Below are positions 1 through 10,713 of a stretch of DNA of 64,000 nucleotides, piece by piece. The notes below the pieces were generated by a model that was not told the DNA's origin, made no database searches, and was given only the letters and a program-made list of their open reading frames with translations. Every line of letters begins with the position of its first letter. Position 1 is the first letter of the stretch. The DNA comes from Haliclystus octoradiatus (lineage: Eukaryota; Cnidaria; Staurozoa; Stauromedusae; Haliclystidae). Both the position numbers and the translations under genes were made by a program. The stretch lies in NCBI GenBank assembly GCA_916610825.1, contig OU744451.1, positions 3,456,345-3,520,344 on the forward strand, in the 5' to 3' direction.

Positions 1-540
1 CAGGTTAAATACAAGATTAAAAAGTAATCTAATTTTTAGTTTAAAAATGCATCCATTGGGATAAAGTTTACGAAAACATTTTTGATCTTATACATTTCAG
101 ATTGTCCATTAAGGCTAGGTTTCAGTTCCCTAATGAAAATCATTTTATAAACTAAACAATCGAATGTGTCCTTGAGTGGCGTAGAATGGAAAATTGATTA
201 TCGATGTCCTAAGGGGCGAGACCGTGTGCGTTTTATAAATGTTGACCAACAGCAGAAGATTGGCTTAGCTGCTCTTTAACGCGTTCATGCAGATACGGAC
301 AAGTAAAACCGACATAGTTTGCCTCTCACAAACTGCACTTAAATTGGTACACAACGCGTTGTTGATTTAAATTCTTTTGTTTTCTTTACGGTATCTGAGT
401 TCATCGATAATTTTTGCACTTTTAAAAAAATGTTTAAAATTTGAGCTGATTTTGTTGCTTAATTGGCTAATTCTAGAACCAAAAACATTGTTCTTTATTA
501 ATCAATCTATTTCCTGTTAGTTATTGCAATAAATTGTGAC
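1..540. other. No recognisable gene
   Basis: AT-rich non-coding DNA. I see no long reading frame, RNA gene or repeat shared with the rest of the window. Confidence 0.5.
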
Positions 541-900
541 TTATATTCGATCTATTCAAATTCGAACACTTTGAGTAAAAGATATATACTATTTAAAATG
601 TTTTCAATGAAATGCATCTGCATTAATAGCTATAATTTGTAATTTATAATTTGCTAATTTGAGTTCATACTACATACCCATGCCTTATTCTTTTATTTTC
701 TTGCGGGCACTCTTGATAGCTTTTCAAATGATGACTATCTATATTCTAGATTTCTAGATCGCCCTCACTCTATCTCGTCTCTATACTATACTGAGAAAAT
801 CCTGGGAGAATCTATTGTTTAACTCGTATGTTGTTTTCCCTGCGTTATGATTGATTAGTTTCCATAACAACTAAAATTTGATTGATTGATTGACAATAAT
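541..900 (+). repeat. Dispersed repeat R1, copy 1
   Basis: This stretch matches, in the same orientation and order, parts of 24350-24700 and 30969-31310. Shared landmarks include ttatattcgatctattc near the start, the block around aatttgctaatttgag, and gtttccataacaactaaa near the end. It is diverged from the other two copies and lacks the further downstream homology that those two share. No coding potential is evident. It is either a fragment of an old interspersed element or part of an old segmental duplication. Confidence 0.7.
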
Positions 901-2071
901 GGTACTTGGTTGTTATTTTATTCATTGTTTTTATTATTCGCTGGCTGGTTGTCATCTATATTTGTCAAAGTTAATTTTATTTGTTACTCCTTGAAGTTGT
1001 CCGGATTTATTGTATCTGTCTCATTGTGGTGTCTTTAATATTTTATTGTCGGTATTACTTCATAGTCAACGTCGGTCCCTAACGTCATCGTGTGCCATGT
1101 CCAGCGCACATAGAGTGCAGCGCACTATCCTCGAAATAATTATATAAATTGTGAGTGAGGCTGTTTATTTTCCGGGAAATCTGAAAACGTGCTATGCAGG
1201 AAAATACAACTAAATTCATCATCCTTCAATTAATGGTCAATGAATTTAATAATCCTTTATCTTTTGATCCTTACACAAAGCTAACAAAATGTGTTCAATA
1301 TCACTTCAAAATTTCAATTAAGCTTTTATAAATTTACAATTGGTAGAATAGACAAAAATAAAAAAAGTGTAAATAATATAGTATCGTATGGCGTCAGCAA
1401 ACATCACTAAAATCACGCAGAACAAATAACTTTTTCAACTCGAAATGATTGTGCATCTTACTTGAAAATATACAAAAAGAAAACAACTAATAGACATATT
1501 AAGCTATATCACGTGACTTGTATCGCGTGTTTAGATGCAAAACGGACTTGCTCTTCATTTGTGAAACGTACGTTTGTAAATTGTAAACGTACATTTGTAA
1601 ATGTTGCTGCTGTAAATTTCATACAAAGTGCTGTGTTTCTTTGTTTTCAACTGATTTACGTTTTCAAAATGATTATATATTATTTCAACTATTCTTCCTA
1701 TTACTTGTACAATTTGGTAGACAAATACAGGAAAAAGAAACACAGGAGAGAAGAGTTACAAGTTTTATATGGAAAGTTACATTCATGATATTTTTATTGC
1801 TTAGCCTGGTGGCATTTATGTTGATGCTAGAGCAAAATTTTATCGCAGCGTGAAAAAGAATGAAGAGCCACATTTAATATATACATATATGTGTGTTACT
1901 GATAACGACGATATTTCAGTCATTTATAAAGCTCATTGCTGTAAGGCTGGCAGTGGGGGACTCTGCATCACGTATTTGGATTGCTGTTTCAACTTGGTGA
2001 TTTGTATGGTACTGCTTTGAAAGAGATACCGAGCGATGATTCGTGTACAAATCGACCACAGCAATGGCATA
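901..2071. other. No recognisable gene
   Basis: AT-rich sequence with a few short open frames of about 60-108 codons (for example 1462-1788 plus). They have low-complexity, hydrophobic translations and no recognisable domain. I see nothing else to annotate. Confidence 0.5.
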
Positions 2072-2409
2072 TGTAGCGGGTGGAATGAGTCGATGACTAT
2101 TAATTACCACACGCGTACATAGGAGATTCTGATATAGATACATTTGATGTAATAATAACTGTAGCTGGCCACCAACAGGGAGAGGATGAATGAGGGTTAA
2201 TATGACCGTTGATAAACAGAGCCTCTATGAATGTGGACCAGCTTTGCTAATATAGGTGTTATCGCCACGAAGGGCAGACGTGAAGAGGGTTAATTCATTA
2301 CACGCAGTGATTTACATTTACAAGGTATACGTGATTACAAACGGAAGCTTTACAGTTAAGAAAGGAAATACATTATGATAAGACAATAGACATAAAACAA
2401 TCCACTACA
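2072..2409 (-). repeat. LTR (3' LTR in element orientation)
   Basis: Direct repeat partner of 3020-3354, with TGTAG...CTACA ends. It is adjacent to the purine-rich tract on its interior side. Confidence 0.72.
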
Positions 2410-3019
2410 TAACTTCCCCCCACGGAGACGGAGTCCCGTCTGCGAGTGAAAGATATGAAATAATATATACAGGACGAATGAATGGATAAAAATATGTATA
2501 ATAACATAGAATACGATTTAAAATAAGTTAATAATAATGTTTTGACTGAGTTAGATGAATTAGATTGTGTGTTTCTTTCATGTTGTATAGTTGGTTAAGT
2601 ATGTGTTGTATGGTTGTAGCGACAAAATCTTGTAAATATTTAATAATTCTTTGTGAGCCTTTGTGCAACAGTGCAAGTCATGATTGTATATAGCCTATCT
2701 TTTTGATCTTCTGTTTTGATGGTGTTCTGTATCTGTGTTGGTAATGTTGTTTTGTTGTTACAATTCTTTGTGCTCCAGCCTGGCAATCTTTATTTTCTTG
2801 TCGGGTTAAGCATTAATAATTTGCGTGGTTCCTGACAGAACTTAGATTGTGACGGCGTGAGTGCATTTAAATATTTTCTTCTTTTTTTTTTTTCGTGATA
2901 ACACTCACCCAGGAGCGAATTTCAACTAAAATGTTACCAGATATAACCATATGCTAGCCAGGGTTTACGACGCGTAATATTCGGCTGCGTTTTTCAGATC
3001 ACGTCGGTAGTCACCAATA

Positions 3020-3354
3020 TGTAGCGGGTGGAATGAGTCGATGTATTGACAAATTACCACACGCGTACATAGACGTTGATTAGATATATATTTGATGTAA
3101 TAGTTGTAGCTGGCCACCAACAGGGAGAGGATGAATAAGGGTTAGTATGACCGTTGATAAACAGAGCCTCTATGAAGGTGGAAAAGCTTTGCTATTATAG
3201 GTGCTGTCGCCACGAAGGGCAGACGTGAAGAGTGTTGATATATTACACACAATGATTCACATTTACAAGGTATACGTGATTACAAACGGAATCTTTACAG
3301 TTAACAAAGGAAATACATTATGATAAGACAGTAGACATAAAAAAATCCACTACA
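3020..3354 (-). repeat. LTR (5' LTR in element orientation)
   Basis: Direct repeat partner of 2072-2409. The primer-binding-like sequence lies immediately inside it on the minus strand. Confidence 0.72.
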
Positions 3355-4542
3355 CATGTACTAATAAGGCATACAATATCTTCTTCTCCTGTTGTGGCTA
3401 CTCGTTTTGTGAAAGCCAAGACTGACCAGGACGACCAGATGCGCAAGAAAGACCAAGTATCTAGTAAACATACGACCCTCGAAAAAATACGGAATGTCTT
3501 ATAACTGAATACTCTTTATCATGCATCGGGTGCCTTTACTCAAAAGGCTAGATAAGCCACCACCATTGCCTCACTTGTTGGCTGATCAAGATGATCTGGA
3601 CATTAGAATTACAGTGATGGGTATGTTGTGTTTGGCTTATGCTTATCCATCAGTTGATGGGTTTTTACAGACCAGCTATGACATTTGGATGTTGCTTTCC
3701 TGATGTTACTAGTAATGTCGATGTTTCATCCTACTTGAAACCCCTGACCTCCAAATTAATTCTGACTTACGATCATTTGACTTATCTTGTATCGCAAGCT
3801 TAGATCATCTTGAATGGTTTATGGAAAATATTTATATTCTGATGGATGCAGCACATACTTTGTCTGCCTCACCATTCTTCAAGGTGAATGCAATGAATGG
3901 ATTATCTTTTATCTGAGAAATCTAGGAGAAATGGCACATAACAACAAGCTTGAGCAGATGACACTATCATATTTTGTTTGAATGTTGATACTAAGTATAA
4001 ACTTGTTTGTTAACACAATTCCATTTACGTTGAACCATCGGTTTGGCTACTTAATGGTTATTTCAAAGTGAAACAATAAACAAACTTATGTACACCTTTC
4101 CTAATCCGAAGTTGTATTTAAAACAGGATTATAAAAATTCTGTTTCCATATTTGTAACCCATATTAGCAGCACTTTATTCTCAAGCGGGAGTCTATGCCA
4201 AGATAATCCCTTCTGTCGGTCATTGTTACTGTTGCATTTTGCAGAACAACAGTGGTGACCAATAGCAAATTTAAAAAAATTATCAGTAAACAGAAAACTA
4301 ACGAGGCAAAATATAAGGCAACAAGCCTCAACCTAATTTCTGCCTGCGCCCCGGGCCAGTCAGGCTTCAGCATCCTCAAAGAGGTCACTTCGCTCCCTTT
4401 AGTAGCATGCATCATCGTCATCACTTATTCATAAATCCAGTAAAATTTGTCATGAGATCATGAGCAAGTCTTGTAACAGACATGTACGATTAGATTGGGT
4501 CTTCTAATATACAAGTTAAGATTTCTATAAAGACACAGCTTT
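3355..4542. other. No recognisable gene; one short open stretch
   Basis: Mostly non-coding. An open plus-strand stretch at about 3381-3502 reads as a charged peptide (TDQDDQMRKKDQVSSKH) and could be an exon or a transposon scrap. A 60-codon frame at 3521-3703 has no recognisable domain. No convincing splice structure joins them. Confidence 0.35.
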
Positions 4543-5371
4543 TCATTTTAAAATTGTTCTATTACTGTAGGTGCCAAATGATACATGAAAATAGAAAATA
4601 GACAATAGTACATGAGGTTTCTGTGAAAAAACAATATCATCAACAATACTGGAATAAATGGCGTGGGATCTCTGGCCTGTAAGTAGAGCTAACAGCATAG
4701 CAGTGTAAAAATTTAAATCTTTTAATTTTATTTCACGCAACATGGGCAATGTACATAAATACGACAACACAGTATCAACATTCCACATATCTCATGTAAG
4801 CAGAGCGTTGTTGAAAAACCCCTTTTAACAGTCGGCACACTATTGGGCGTTTACTAACTGGATTTCCATCATTGCATACCACGTATAAACTTAACGCACC
4901 TCTTGCTGTATTGATGGAATTATATACAAGACCCTCATTTGGGGTATAAAGGAAGTTTGATATATCAACATGAGTAGGTGAATCAACATTAATATTATTC
5001 AAATTTACATGCTCAACCTATTGTTTTATATATGTAGTGTATGTTTTATTTGTTTTATAACGCCAATAAGAGGTTATTAACTCAACAGCATCATTTTTGA
5101 GTCCTACTTGCTCATAGCAGACGCCAATATCTTGCATAAAAGCAATTTTAATTTTTGGTTTGAACTAATAGATGTACCTCAAGTGGTTGCGTTGGTAACA
5201 GTAAGATATATTTCCGCATTTGTAGTTGATTGGCATTGCCACAAGTAGTTGTTGCAAAAGAGGCCACCACATTTGCGAAGGCCATTTCGGTAAATCTAAT
5301 ATTCCCGATGCCTGATCTGCAATCACTTTTTGTAGTACCATTGGTATCACACTAAATGGTAGAACATGCAT
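4543..5371 (-). mobile_element. DIRS-like tyrosine-recombinase retroelement fossil
   Basis: Minus-strand peptides here resemble the C-terminal part of DIRS-type retroelements. The upstream one (5165-5371) carries an LPKWPSQMWWPLLQ-type motif, as found at the end of the RT/RNase H region. The next two (4543-5002) read like the N-terminal half of a phage-integrase-type tyrosine recombinase: an NSINTARGALS segment, then RLLKGVFQQR, then LLALLTGQRSHAI, which corresponds to the TGQR region containing a catalytic Arg. The element is clearly broken (a few breaks) and truncated at both ends; I see no terminal repeats. It could instead derive from a related Ngaro-like or stand-alone recombinase element. 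Age is probably old. Confidence 0.6.
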
Positions 5372-5440
5372 CGACGACTATAGCCGATGGATCAGGTCTG
5401 ATCAGGTCTGAAAGTAACATATTTAGGATACATTAAATAT

Positions 5441-5541
5441 CGAATATAATGATATTTAAACAGACAGTATTATTAATATAACAAGATAGAAATATAGGAA
5501 TATAGTGATATATAAACAGACAGTATCATTAGTATAAGTAG
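5441..5541. repeat. Two-unit AT-rich tandem repeat (about 58 bp)
   Basis: Two copies of a unit containing aaacagacagtat, about 58 bp apart. The second copy matches 15308-15356 in inverted orientation over about 49 bp, so this is also a dispersed sequence. Confidence 0.6.
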
Positions 5542-6532
5542 ATATAGCATATTTAGAAAATTTATTTACAACAGTTTTAATTCAATTGAATTACTCAAAA
5601 GAAATCTAATCTACTGTATTTCTCAAATATAACTATTTAAGAAAATTTTAAGAAAACAATGGAATTGAAGTTAAGAATGCAATAGAAATAACCATTCGCC
5701 ATTGTTACCATGAAGGTTTATTTTCAGAAGAACAATACTGCTTTGTGATTAACTATCCAAAAATGTGCATTCCCCCTCAAAAGGCCAATTATCAATCACA
5801 ATGGGAAAATATAGCAACCGACAAATGGAAAATTCTTGATTAATCTAAGAACAGATTTTCTGTAATATCCTAACTGGGTTTGGATAGATCAAGAATAACG
5901 AATGACGTGTTGACAAAAAAATGACTCAAGCTTTACAGCAGCTTCAGTAGCATAATTTATGTGTATAATTATTCATTTAACTTAAAAATTCGTTACAATA
6001 TCCATTGACTGTGTTGACATTAGTTTACCTGTCTTGACTGAATCTATGCATATATATGTCTTTTGTGTATTATTGACCCAATGAAACTTATCAATAAAAT
6101 TAGCTGCCTCCTGATTATTTAAATTTAAAAAGAAGCAATTTCGTCTGTTTTTCTGCATGGCTATAAGCGTCAATGGAAATGTCAATGTTAATTGTGTAAC
6201 GTCAATGGAAATGTCAATGAGAATAATAGTAATAATAATGTCAATGGAATATAACGCTTGATTATATTTATTCTAACGCATTCTTAACTGTTACTATATA
6301 ATAGTTTTATATATACATAATGATTTTAGATTATTGTTAGAAATTGTTGTTATATATTTTATGCACAGATGAAAGGGACTAAAAAAGTCTTCCTGATGCA
6401 CTCATAGTATACAATTTGTCTTTCTCGATATATGATGGCAGCGTCTGAAGATGAACAGTCACAACGAGGGTTCTAGATAAGTAAAACACAAGAGAACAAT
6501 TAGATAATCTCCCTACAAATAATATTGACAAC
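5542..6532. other. No recognisable gene; short gtcaatgg repeats
   Basis: AT-rich DNA without supported genes. At 6169-6247 the words gtcaatggaaatgtcaatg recur in a loose, degenerate short tandem repeat. Confidence 0.4.
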
Positions 6533-6626
6533 AAAAATCAAAGACAACAGTAATTTTGAATGTGTTTTATTGATAAAACGCAAAGTCTCGGCCATCGTCT
6601 GTGACCATTTTCAAGAGGGAAAGAAA
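6533..6626 (-). repeat. Inverted arm matching 7295-7388
   Basis: The reverse complement of this segment aligns nearly end to end with 7295-7388 and its tandem copy near 8228-8320. All contain the self-complementary core GTTTTATtgATAAAAC. The minus-strand reading around gatggccgagactttgc resembles sequence next to degenerate hammerhead motifs in Penelope-like elements, but the core is not intact enough to call. Confidence 0.65.
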
Positions 6627-6831
6627 TTTTTATTATATTAAGTTAAAGAGTTTTGAATGACCAGCAGCCTTTTCTTAGTTTTGTTGTTTTGATTACAAGA
6701 AACGAGGCTAATCCTCTGGAAAGTTACGTCAGCGCCCACGCCAGAGGATTGTCCTCGTGGCTGTTGCTTCGGAAAGACACGACAGAAAGCTCAAGAAAAT
6801 AGTCTGGTTTATCAATTTCAGTTTTGAATAA

Positions 6832-7764
6832 ATCTCAATTCTTACTTGTCGAAACGCAAAGTCTATGGCTATAGATAGCCAACAAATGTATACGGCTCAC
6901 AAATAAATAGCGGAATGGGAGCCACAGTCCGATTACCTACACCAAAGAATAGAAGAGCACAGCAGAAAGAGTTCAGCAATTGGGAAACATATACAGCAAC
7001 ACAATCAAACAATAGACGATGTAATCGATGATTTTGAAGTTTTAAAACATTGCAGCTCCAAATGGTTTGCCTTGTTTATGAAATGCTTTTCATCAGGGAC
7101 TTACAACCAAACCTGAATGGTCAATCAGATCCAATACGATCAAAATTATTTCAAGTCAAACCTTGTTCTATTTTACCAAACCAAAAATTAATTTGTTTTT
7201 TGTTCTTTGTTTTACAATTAGGTAATCTAGGTAGTCATAAATTAGAAATAAATTAATTATTTACAGTATAAAAGTTAACTTAATCTAATAAAACTTTCTT
7301 TCCCTCTTGAAAATGGTCACAGAAGATCACCGAAACTTTGAGTTTTATCAATAAAACACCTTCAAAATTACTGTTGTCTTTGATTTTTGTTATGCTTTAT
7401 AGAAGAAGCTACTCAACGAATAATATTGACTGATGTTACATTTCCCCTATTCATTTTCAACGATTTCAAGGGTGTTTTGGAAAAATTTAATCAATCAAAC
7501 ATTGTTTAGCAGTAAAACCATTGAATGTTTCGTCGGGTTAGTTAGTAAATTTCTAAATATTTGTTAGTTATGAAGATTATACTTCCTTGAATGATTGAAT
7601 ACTATATTATTATTCCTACAATCAAGAATGCCTTTAGAAAGATTGAAAAAAGTTATTACTAACTTGAATACTTGGATGGAGTTAAAGCATATACGACTAA
7701 TTTGAATTAAATATATGATGGTTGAAACCTCTTTTGTTTGGAATAAACACATTATTAGTTACCG
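6832..7764 (+). repeat. 933-bp tandem duplication, copy 1
   Basis: The unit starts at atctcaattcttacttg and ends at gttaccg. It repeats immediately in 7765-8697 with only a handful of differences, including a single-base indel. Two short frames inside it (7050-7256 plus, 7564-7752 minus) have no recognisable domain and are not supported as genes. Confidence 0.92.
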
Positions 7765-8697
7765 ATCTCAATTCTTACTTGTCGAAACGCAAAGTCTATG
7801 GCTATAGATAGCCAACAAATGTATACGGCTCACAAATAAATAGCGGAATGGGAGCCACAGTCCGATTACCTACACCAAAGAATAGAAGAGCACAGCAGAA
7901 AGAGTTCAGCAATTGGGAAACATATACAGCAACACAATCAAACAATAGACGATGTAATCGATGATTTTGAAGTTTTAAAACATTGCAGCTCCAAATGGTT
8001 TGCCTTGTTTATGAAATGCTTTTCATCAGGGACTTACAACCAAACCTGAATGGTCAATCAGATCCAATACGATCAAAATTATTTCAAGTCAAACCTTGTT
8101 CTATTTTATCAAACCAAAAATTAATTTGTTTTTTGTTCTTTGTTTTACAATTAGGTAATCTAGGTAGTCATAAATTAGAAATAAATTAATTTTTTACAGT
8201 ATAAAAGTTAACTTAATCTAATAAAACTTTCTTTCCCTCTTGAAAATGGTCACGAAGATCACCGAAACTTTGAGTTTTATCAATAAAACACCTTCAAAAT
8301 TACTGTTGTCTTTGATTTTTGTTATGCTTTATAGAAGAAGCTACTCAACGAATAATATTGACTGATGTTACATTTCCCCTATTCATTTTCAACGATTTCA
8401 AGGGTGTTTTGGAAAAATTTAATCAATCAAACATTGTTTAGCAGTAAAACCATTGAATGTTTCGTCGGGTTAGTTAGTAAATTTCTAAATATTTGTTAGT
8501 TATGAAGATTATACTTCCTTGAATGATTGAATACTATATTATTATTCCTACAATCAAGAATGCCTTTAGAAAGATTGAAAAAAGTTATTACTAACTTGAA
8601 TACTTGGATGGAGTTAAAGCATATACGACTAATTTGAATTAAATATATGATGGTTGAAACCTCTTTTGTTTGGAATAAACACATTATTAGTTACCGA
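7765..8697 (+). repeat. 933-bp tandem duplication, copy 2
   Basis: Direct tandem copy of 6832-7764. Identity appears above 99 percent by eye, implying a very recent duplication or an assembly/haplotype artefact. Confidence 0.92.
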
Positions 8698-8894
8698 TCC
8701 AATTTAAACAGATAAATCATCCCTTATATTCCTCTTTATCACTCCACAGAATATAGTGATGAACGATAAAACTATATGTTTATAAATGTATTCTTTTTCA
8801 TTATTCAATCAAATTTCACAATGCATTTTTCAATGTTATCGAGGAGCCAGGCGTTAGAGGGTTTGTTGTTTCGTTGTATAAATGTGTCTTCAGG

Positions 8895-9547
8895 CTAGAT
8901 TATGCACCATATTTTACGAGAAATACCAACATATTCTGATATGCCATACGAAATTGACCCAACATGAAATTTTACAAATGTGGCATTATTTTTTGACAAA
9001 GCAAAATATGCGTAACAGTTTATTTCTGTTTGAGCTACGCCTGCTCTTGTGAGAAGAAAATGTTGGCTCTGAGTAACCGATATCAGGAGAATTTTTCAGA
9101 CCTATATTCAAACAAAATAATTCGAAATTTTTGATAAAAATTAGTATAAATGAACAAAAGGTGCCAATTGAAATTACACAAACATTGGCAGGGACGAAAA
9201 CATATGTCTAACCAGCCTCATTAATCACACAGATATTGCCGTGGCAAATATTTTGTTAAAAGTTTTGAATTTCTTATAGTAGCCCATATAATCTTGAAGC
9301 GTTTAATATTTTCTAATATTGATATTAATATTCTCAAAAGATCATATAGTAATCAAAACAAGTTTTTACATACGTAGCTCCCTGGGCAGTCTATCCAGTA
9401 CCAATATGAATCAGCTGCTTGCATCACTAATTCTTCTGTAACGGAACTTGAAGTAGCCAATGTACAGTGTAAAATAGCATACTGGTATTGCACTATAAAG
9501 CATGAAAAAAGTAAAGTGATAAATTTAACAGCATGTAGCGAGAACAT
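8895..9547 (-). CDS. Candidate two-exon secreted protein
   Basis: I propose exon 1 at 9547-9374 and exon 2 at 9068-8895, separated by a 305-bp intron. Exon 1 opens with Met and a hydrophobic stretch (FITLLFSCFIV) typical of a signal peptide. It ends in phase 0 at a good donor (TAC|GTATGT). Exon 2 follows an acceptor ending actcag and stays open for 57 codons in the matching phase to a TAG stop. The predicted product is about 115 residues. After the signal peptide it has few cysteines, including WIDCPGSY and EINCYAYF, and one Asn-X-Thr glycosylation site (NNATF). I do not recognise the family; a small secreted or effector-like protein is the most that can be said. The intron is inferred from the splice signals and continuity of frame only. 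Confidence 0.4.
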
Positions 9548-9730
9548 TCATCAACGTTTTTTGCGAGGAATTTGTTAATTGTGATCTTAATAGTTATACT
9601 GACTTAATTGATTTATTAAAACCTTTACATGATCTCGTGTTTTGTACGATAAACTTAAGTTGGGTAATTTTGTAACCATTTTGAATAACACGCAACAACT
9701 ATAACAACAATGATAATATATTTAAATTTT

Positions 9731-9774
9731 TATCATAATATTTTCGCTGCCCTTCGGTAGCTTCTTCAGTGATA
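9731..9774 (-). ncRNA. Hammerhead-like ribozyme, inverted copy
   Basis: This is the same fold as at 10491-10534, read on the minus strand. Stem I is UAUCA/UGAUA, the core is CUGAAGA, stem II is GC-rich with a GAAG loop, then GAA follows with a very short A/U stem III. It has one extra A between the core and stem II and an A-C mismatch in stem II, so self-cleavage may be weak. Confidence 0.55.
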
Positions 9775-10057
9775 ATTTAAACTTTCTTTTTAATAGAACG
9801 AATTATTTCTTCTTTTATTTGTATCTTTTTTTTGCATTTTGTTCTATTGAAGGTTCGACATTCGATCGAATCTTTGTTTTGGATTATTCGAATCTCCCCA
9901 TTCGTCCTTGGAGTTTAATGTTGATTTACTCAAATTGATGTATACTGCCTCTGTCACTTGTCTCAACATCGCGTCATTAGAACACTTTTGTAAGATTTTT
10001 ACTTTTATTTCCTTGATATTTCATACGTGTCGTTTCCTTCTTCGTGATATTTCCTTT

Positions 10058-10432
10058 TGCAGAAAGACCAATTCAAAAATAGACTGCAAAACAAGAGACG
10101 TCGTATGCAAGATAAGTTGCATGTCATGCACAGAAAGTTATATAGGTGAATCAGCAAGGAGTATCGGAGAAAGGTTCAACGAACATTTTAAATTTTTATT
10201 ACAAAAACGCTCATTTTCAGTGCTCCACCAACATATGGTAGAACGACACGAAGGAAATATCAAGGAAATAAAAGTAAAAATCTTACAAAAATGTTCTAAT
10301 GACGCGATGTTGAGACAAGTGACAGAGGCAGTATACATCAATTTGAGTAAACCAACATTAAACTCCAAGGACGAATGGGGAAATTCGAATAATCCAAAAC
10401 AAAGATTCGATCGAATGTCGAACCTTCAATAG
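10058..10432 (+). CDS. GIY-YIG endonuclease tail of a Penelope-like element
   Basis: An open frame of about 125 codons encodes a GIY-YIG nuclease fragment: the VVCKISC strand, then ESYIGESARSIGERFNEH (the YIG motif followed by the conserved Arg and His), and later TEAVYINLSKPTLNS, where the Glu matches the metal-binding Glu of the fold. In Penelope-like elements this domain follows the reverse transcriptase and nicks target DNA. Here the RT is missing. The frame continues upstream to a Met at 9908, but that part is antisense to the element's own C-terminus (left arm of the inverted pair) and is not a true N-terminus. It is a remnant, not a working gene. Confidence 0.8.
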   Translation, partial: CRKTNSKIDCKTRDVVCKISCMSCTESYIGESARSIGERFNEHFKFLLQKRSFSVLHQHMVERHEGNIKEIKVKILQKCSNDAMLRQVTEAVYINLSKPTLNSKDEWGNSNNPKQRFDRMSNLQ

Positions 10433-10490
10433 AACAAAATACAAAAAAAAAAGAAGAAATAATTCGTTCTATTAAAAAGAAAGTTTAAAT

Positions 10491-10534
10491 TATCACTGAA
10501 GAAGCTACCGAAGGGCAGCGAAAATATTATGATA
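10491..10534 (+). ncRNA. Hammerhead-like ribozyme downstream of GIY-YIG
   Basis: Read 5' to 3': UAUCA (10491-10495) pairs with UGAUA (10530-10534) as stem I. The core CUGAAGA is at 10496-10502. Stem II is GCUACC/GGCAGC with a GAAG loop and one A-C mismatch, followed by GAA (10520-10522). Stem III is a two-pair AA-UA-UU, and the predicted cleavage is after A10529. One extra A sits before stem II. Type I hammerheads with very short stem III are known from the terminal repeats of Penelope-like elements, and the position just after the GIY-YIG frame fits. Confidence 0.6.
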
Positions 10535-10694
10535 GAAATTTAAATATATTATCATTGTTGTTATAGTTGTTGCGTGTTATTCAAAATTGTTACAAAATTA
10601 CCCAACTACAGTTGATCTTAATAGTGTTGTACATAATACTCGTCAAGATTTTAAATCTATGTTTGTGAATGCAATTTAACGTAAGAAGAACGGG

Positions 10695-10710
10695 TTGTTC
10701 AATTGAACAA
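10695..10710. repeat. 16-bp perfect palindrome
   Basis: TTGTTCAATTGAACAA is its own reverse complement. It lies just left of the larger hairpin at 10714-10807. Confidence 0.85.
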
Positions 10711-10713
10711 TTA

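Larger units (their letters stand above)
2072..3354 (-). mobile_element. LTR-retrotransposon fossil with tiny interior
   Basis: Two direct repeats of about 340 bp (2072-2409 and 3020-3354) bracket about 610 bp of non-coding interior. Each repeat begins TGTAG and ends CTACA, the inverted TG...CA ends expected of LTRs. Read on the minus strand, the interior starts with a tRNA-primer-binding-like stretch (TGGTGACTACCGACGTG, just below 3018), of the kind seen in metazoan Ty3/Gypsy-type elements. It ends with a purine-rich run (GGGGGGAAG, near 2412-2420) next to the other LTR, which sets the orientation as minus. No gag or pol reading frame fits in the interior, so this is a non-autonomous or internally deleted, broken copy. 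By eye the LTRs differ at roughly a tenth of positions, so it is not recent. No perfect target duplication is visible. Confidence 0.72.
9658..10607. mobile_element. Head-to-head pair of truncated Penelope-like elements
   Basis: The arms 9658-10022 (minus sense) and 10254-10607 (plus sense) are reverse complements over about 355-365 bp, apart from a few indels in A-runs. The plus-sense copy runs from about 10023 to 10607 and encodes a GIY-YIG endonuclease tail. The minus-sense copy is cut further downstream inside the same domain. Each arm ends with a hammerhead-like ribozyme fold. Both copies are 5'-truncated, and no RT domain is present. Head-to-head 5'-truncated copies are a known insertion product of Penelope-like elements. 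Confidence 0.82.

Noticed and set aside
6560-6620. Possible hammerhead on the minus strand around gatggccgagactttgc and its relatives at 7.3 and 8.2 kb.
   Set aside because: The core reads CAGACGA or CAGAAGA instead of CUGANGA, and no stem I was found.
7050-8684. Paired 68- and 62-codon frames in the 933-bp tandem repeat.
   Set aside because: Their conservation only reflects the recent duplication. Low-complexity translations, no motif, no splice or promoter evidence.
9908-10057. The first 50 codons of the long plus-strand frame leading into the GIY-YIG domain.
   Set aside because: This part is antisense to the C-terminal end of the same element, created by the inverted repeat. It is not a natural N-terminus.
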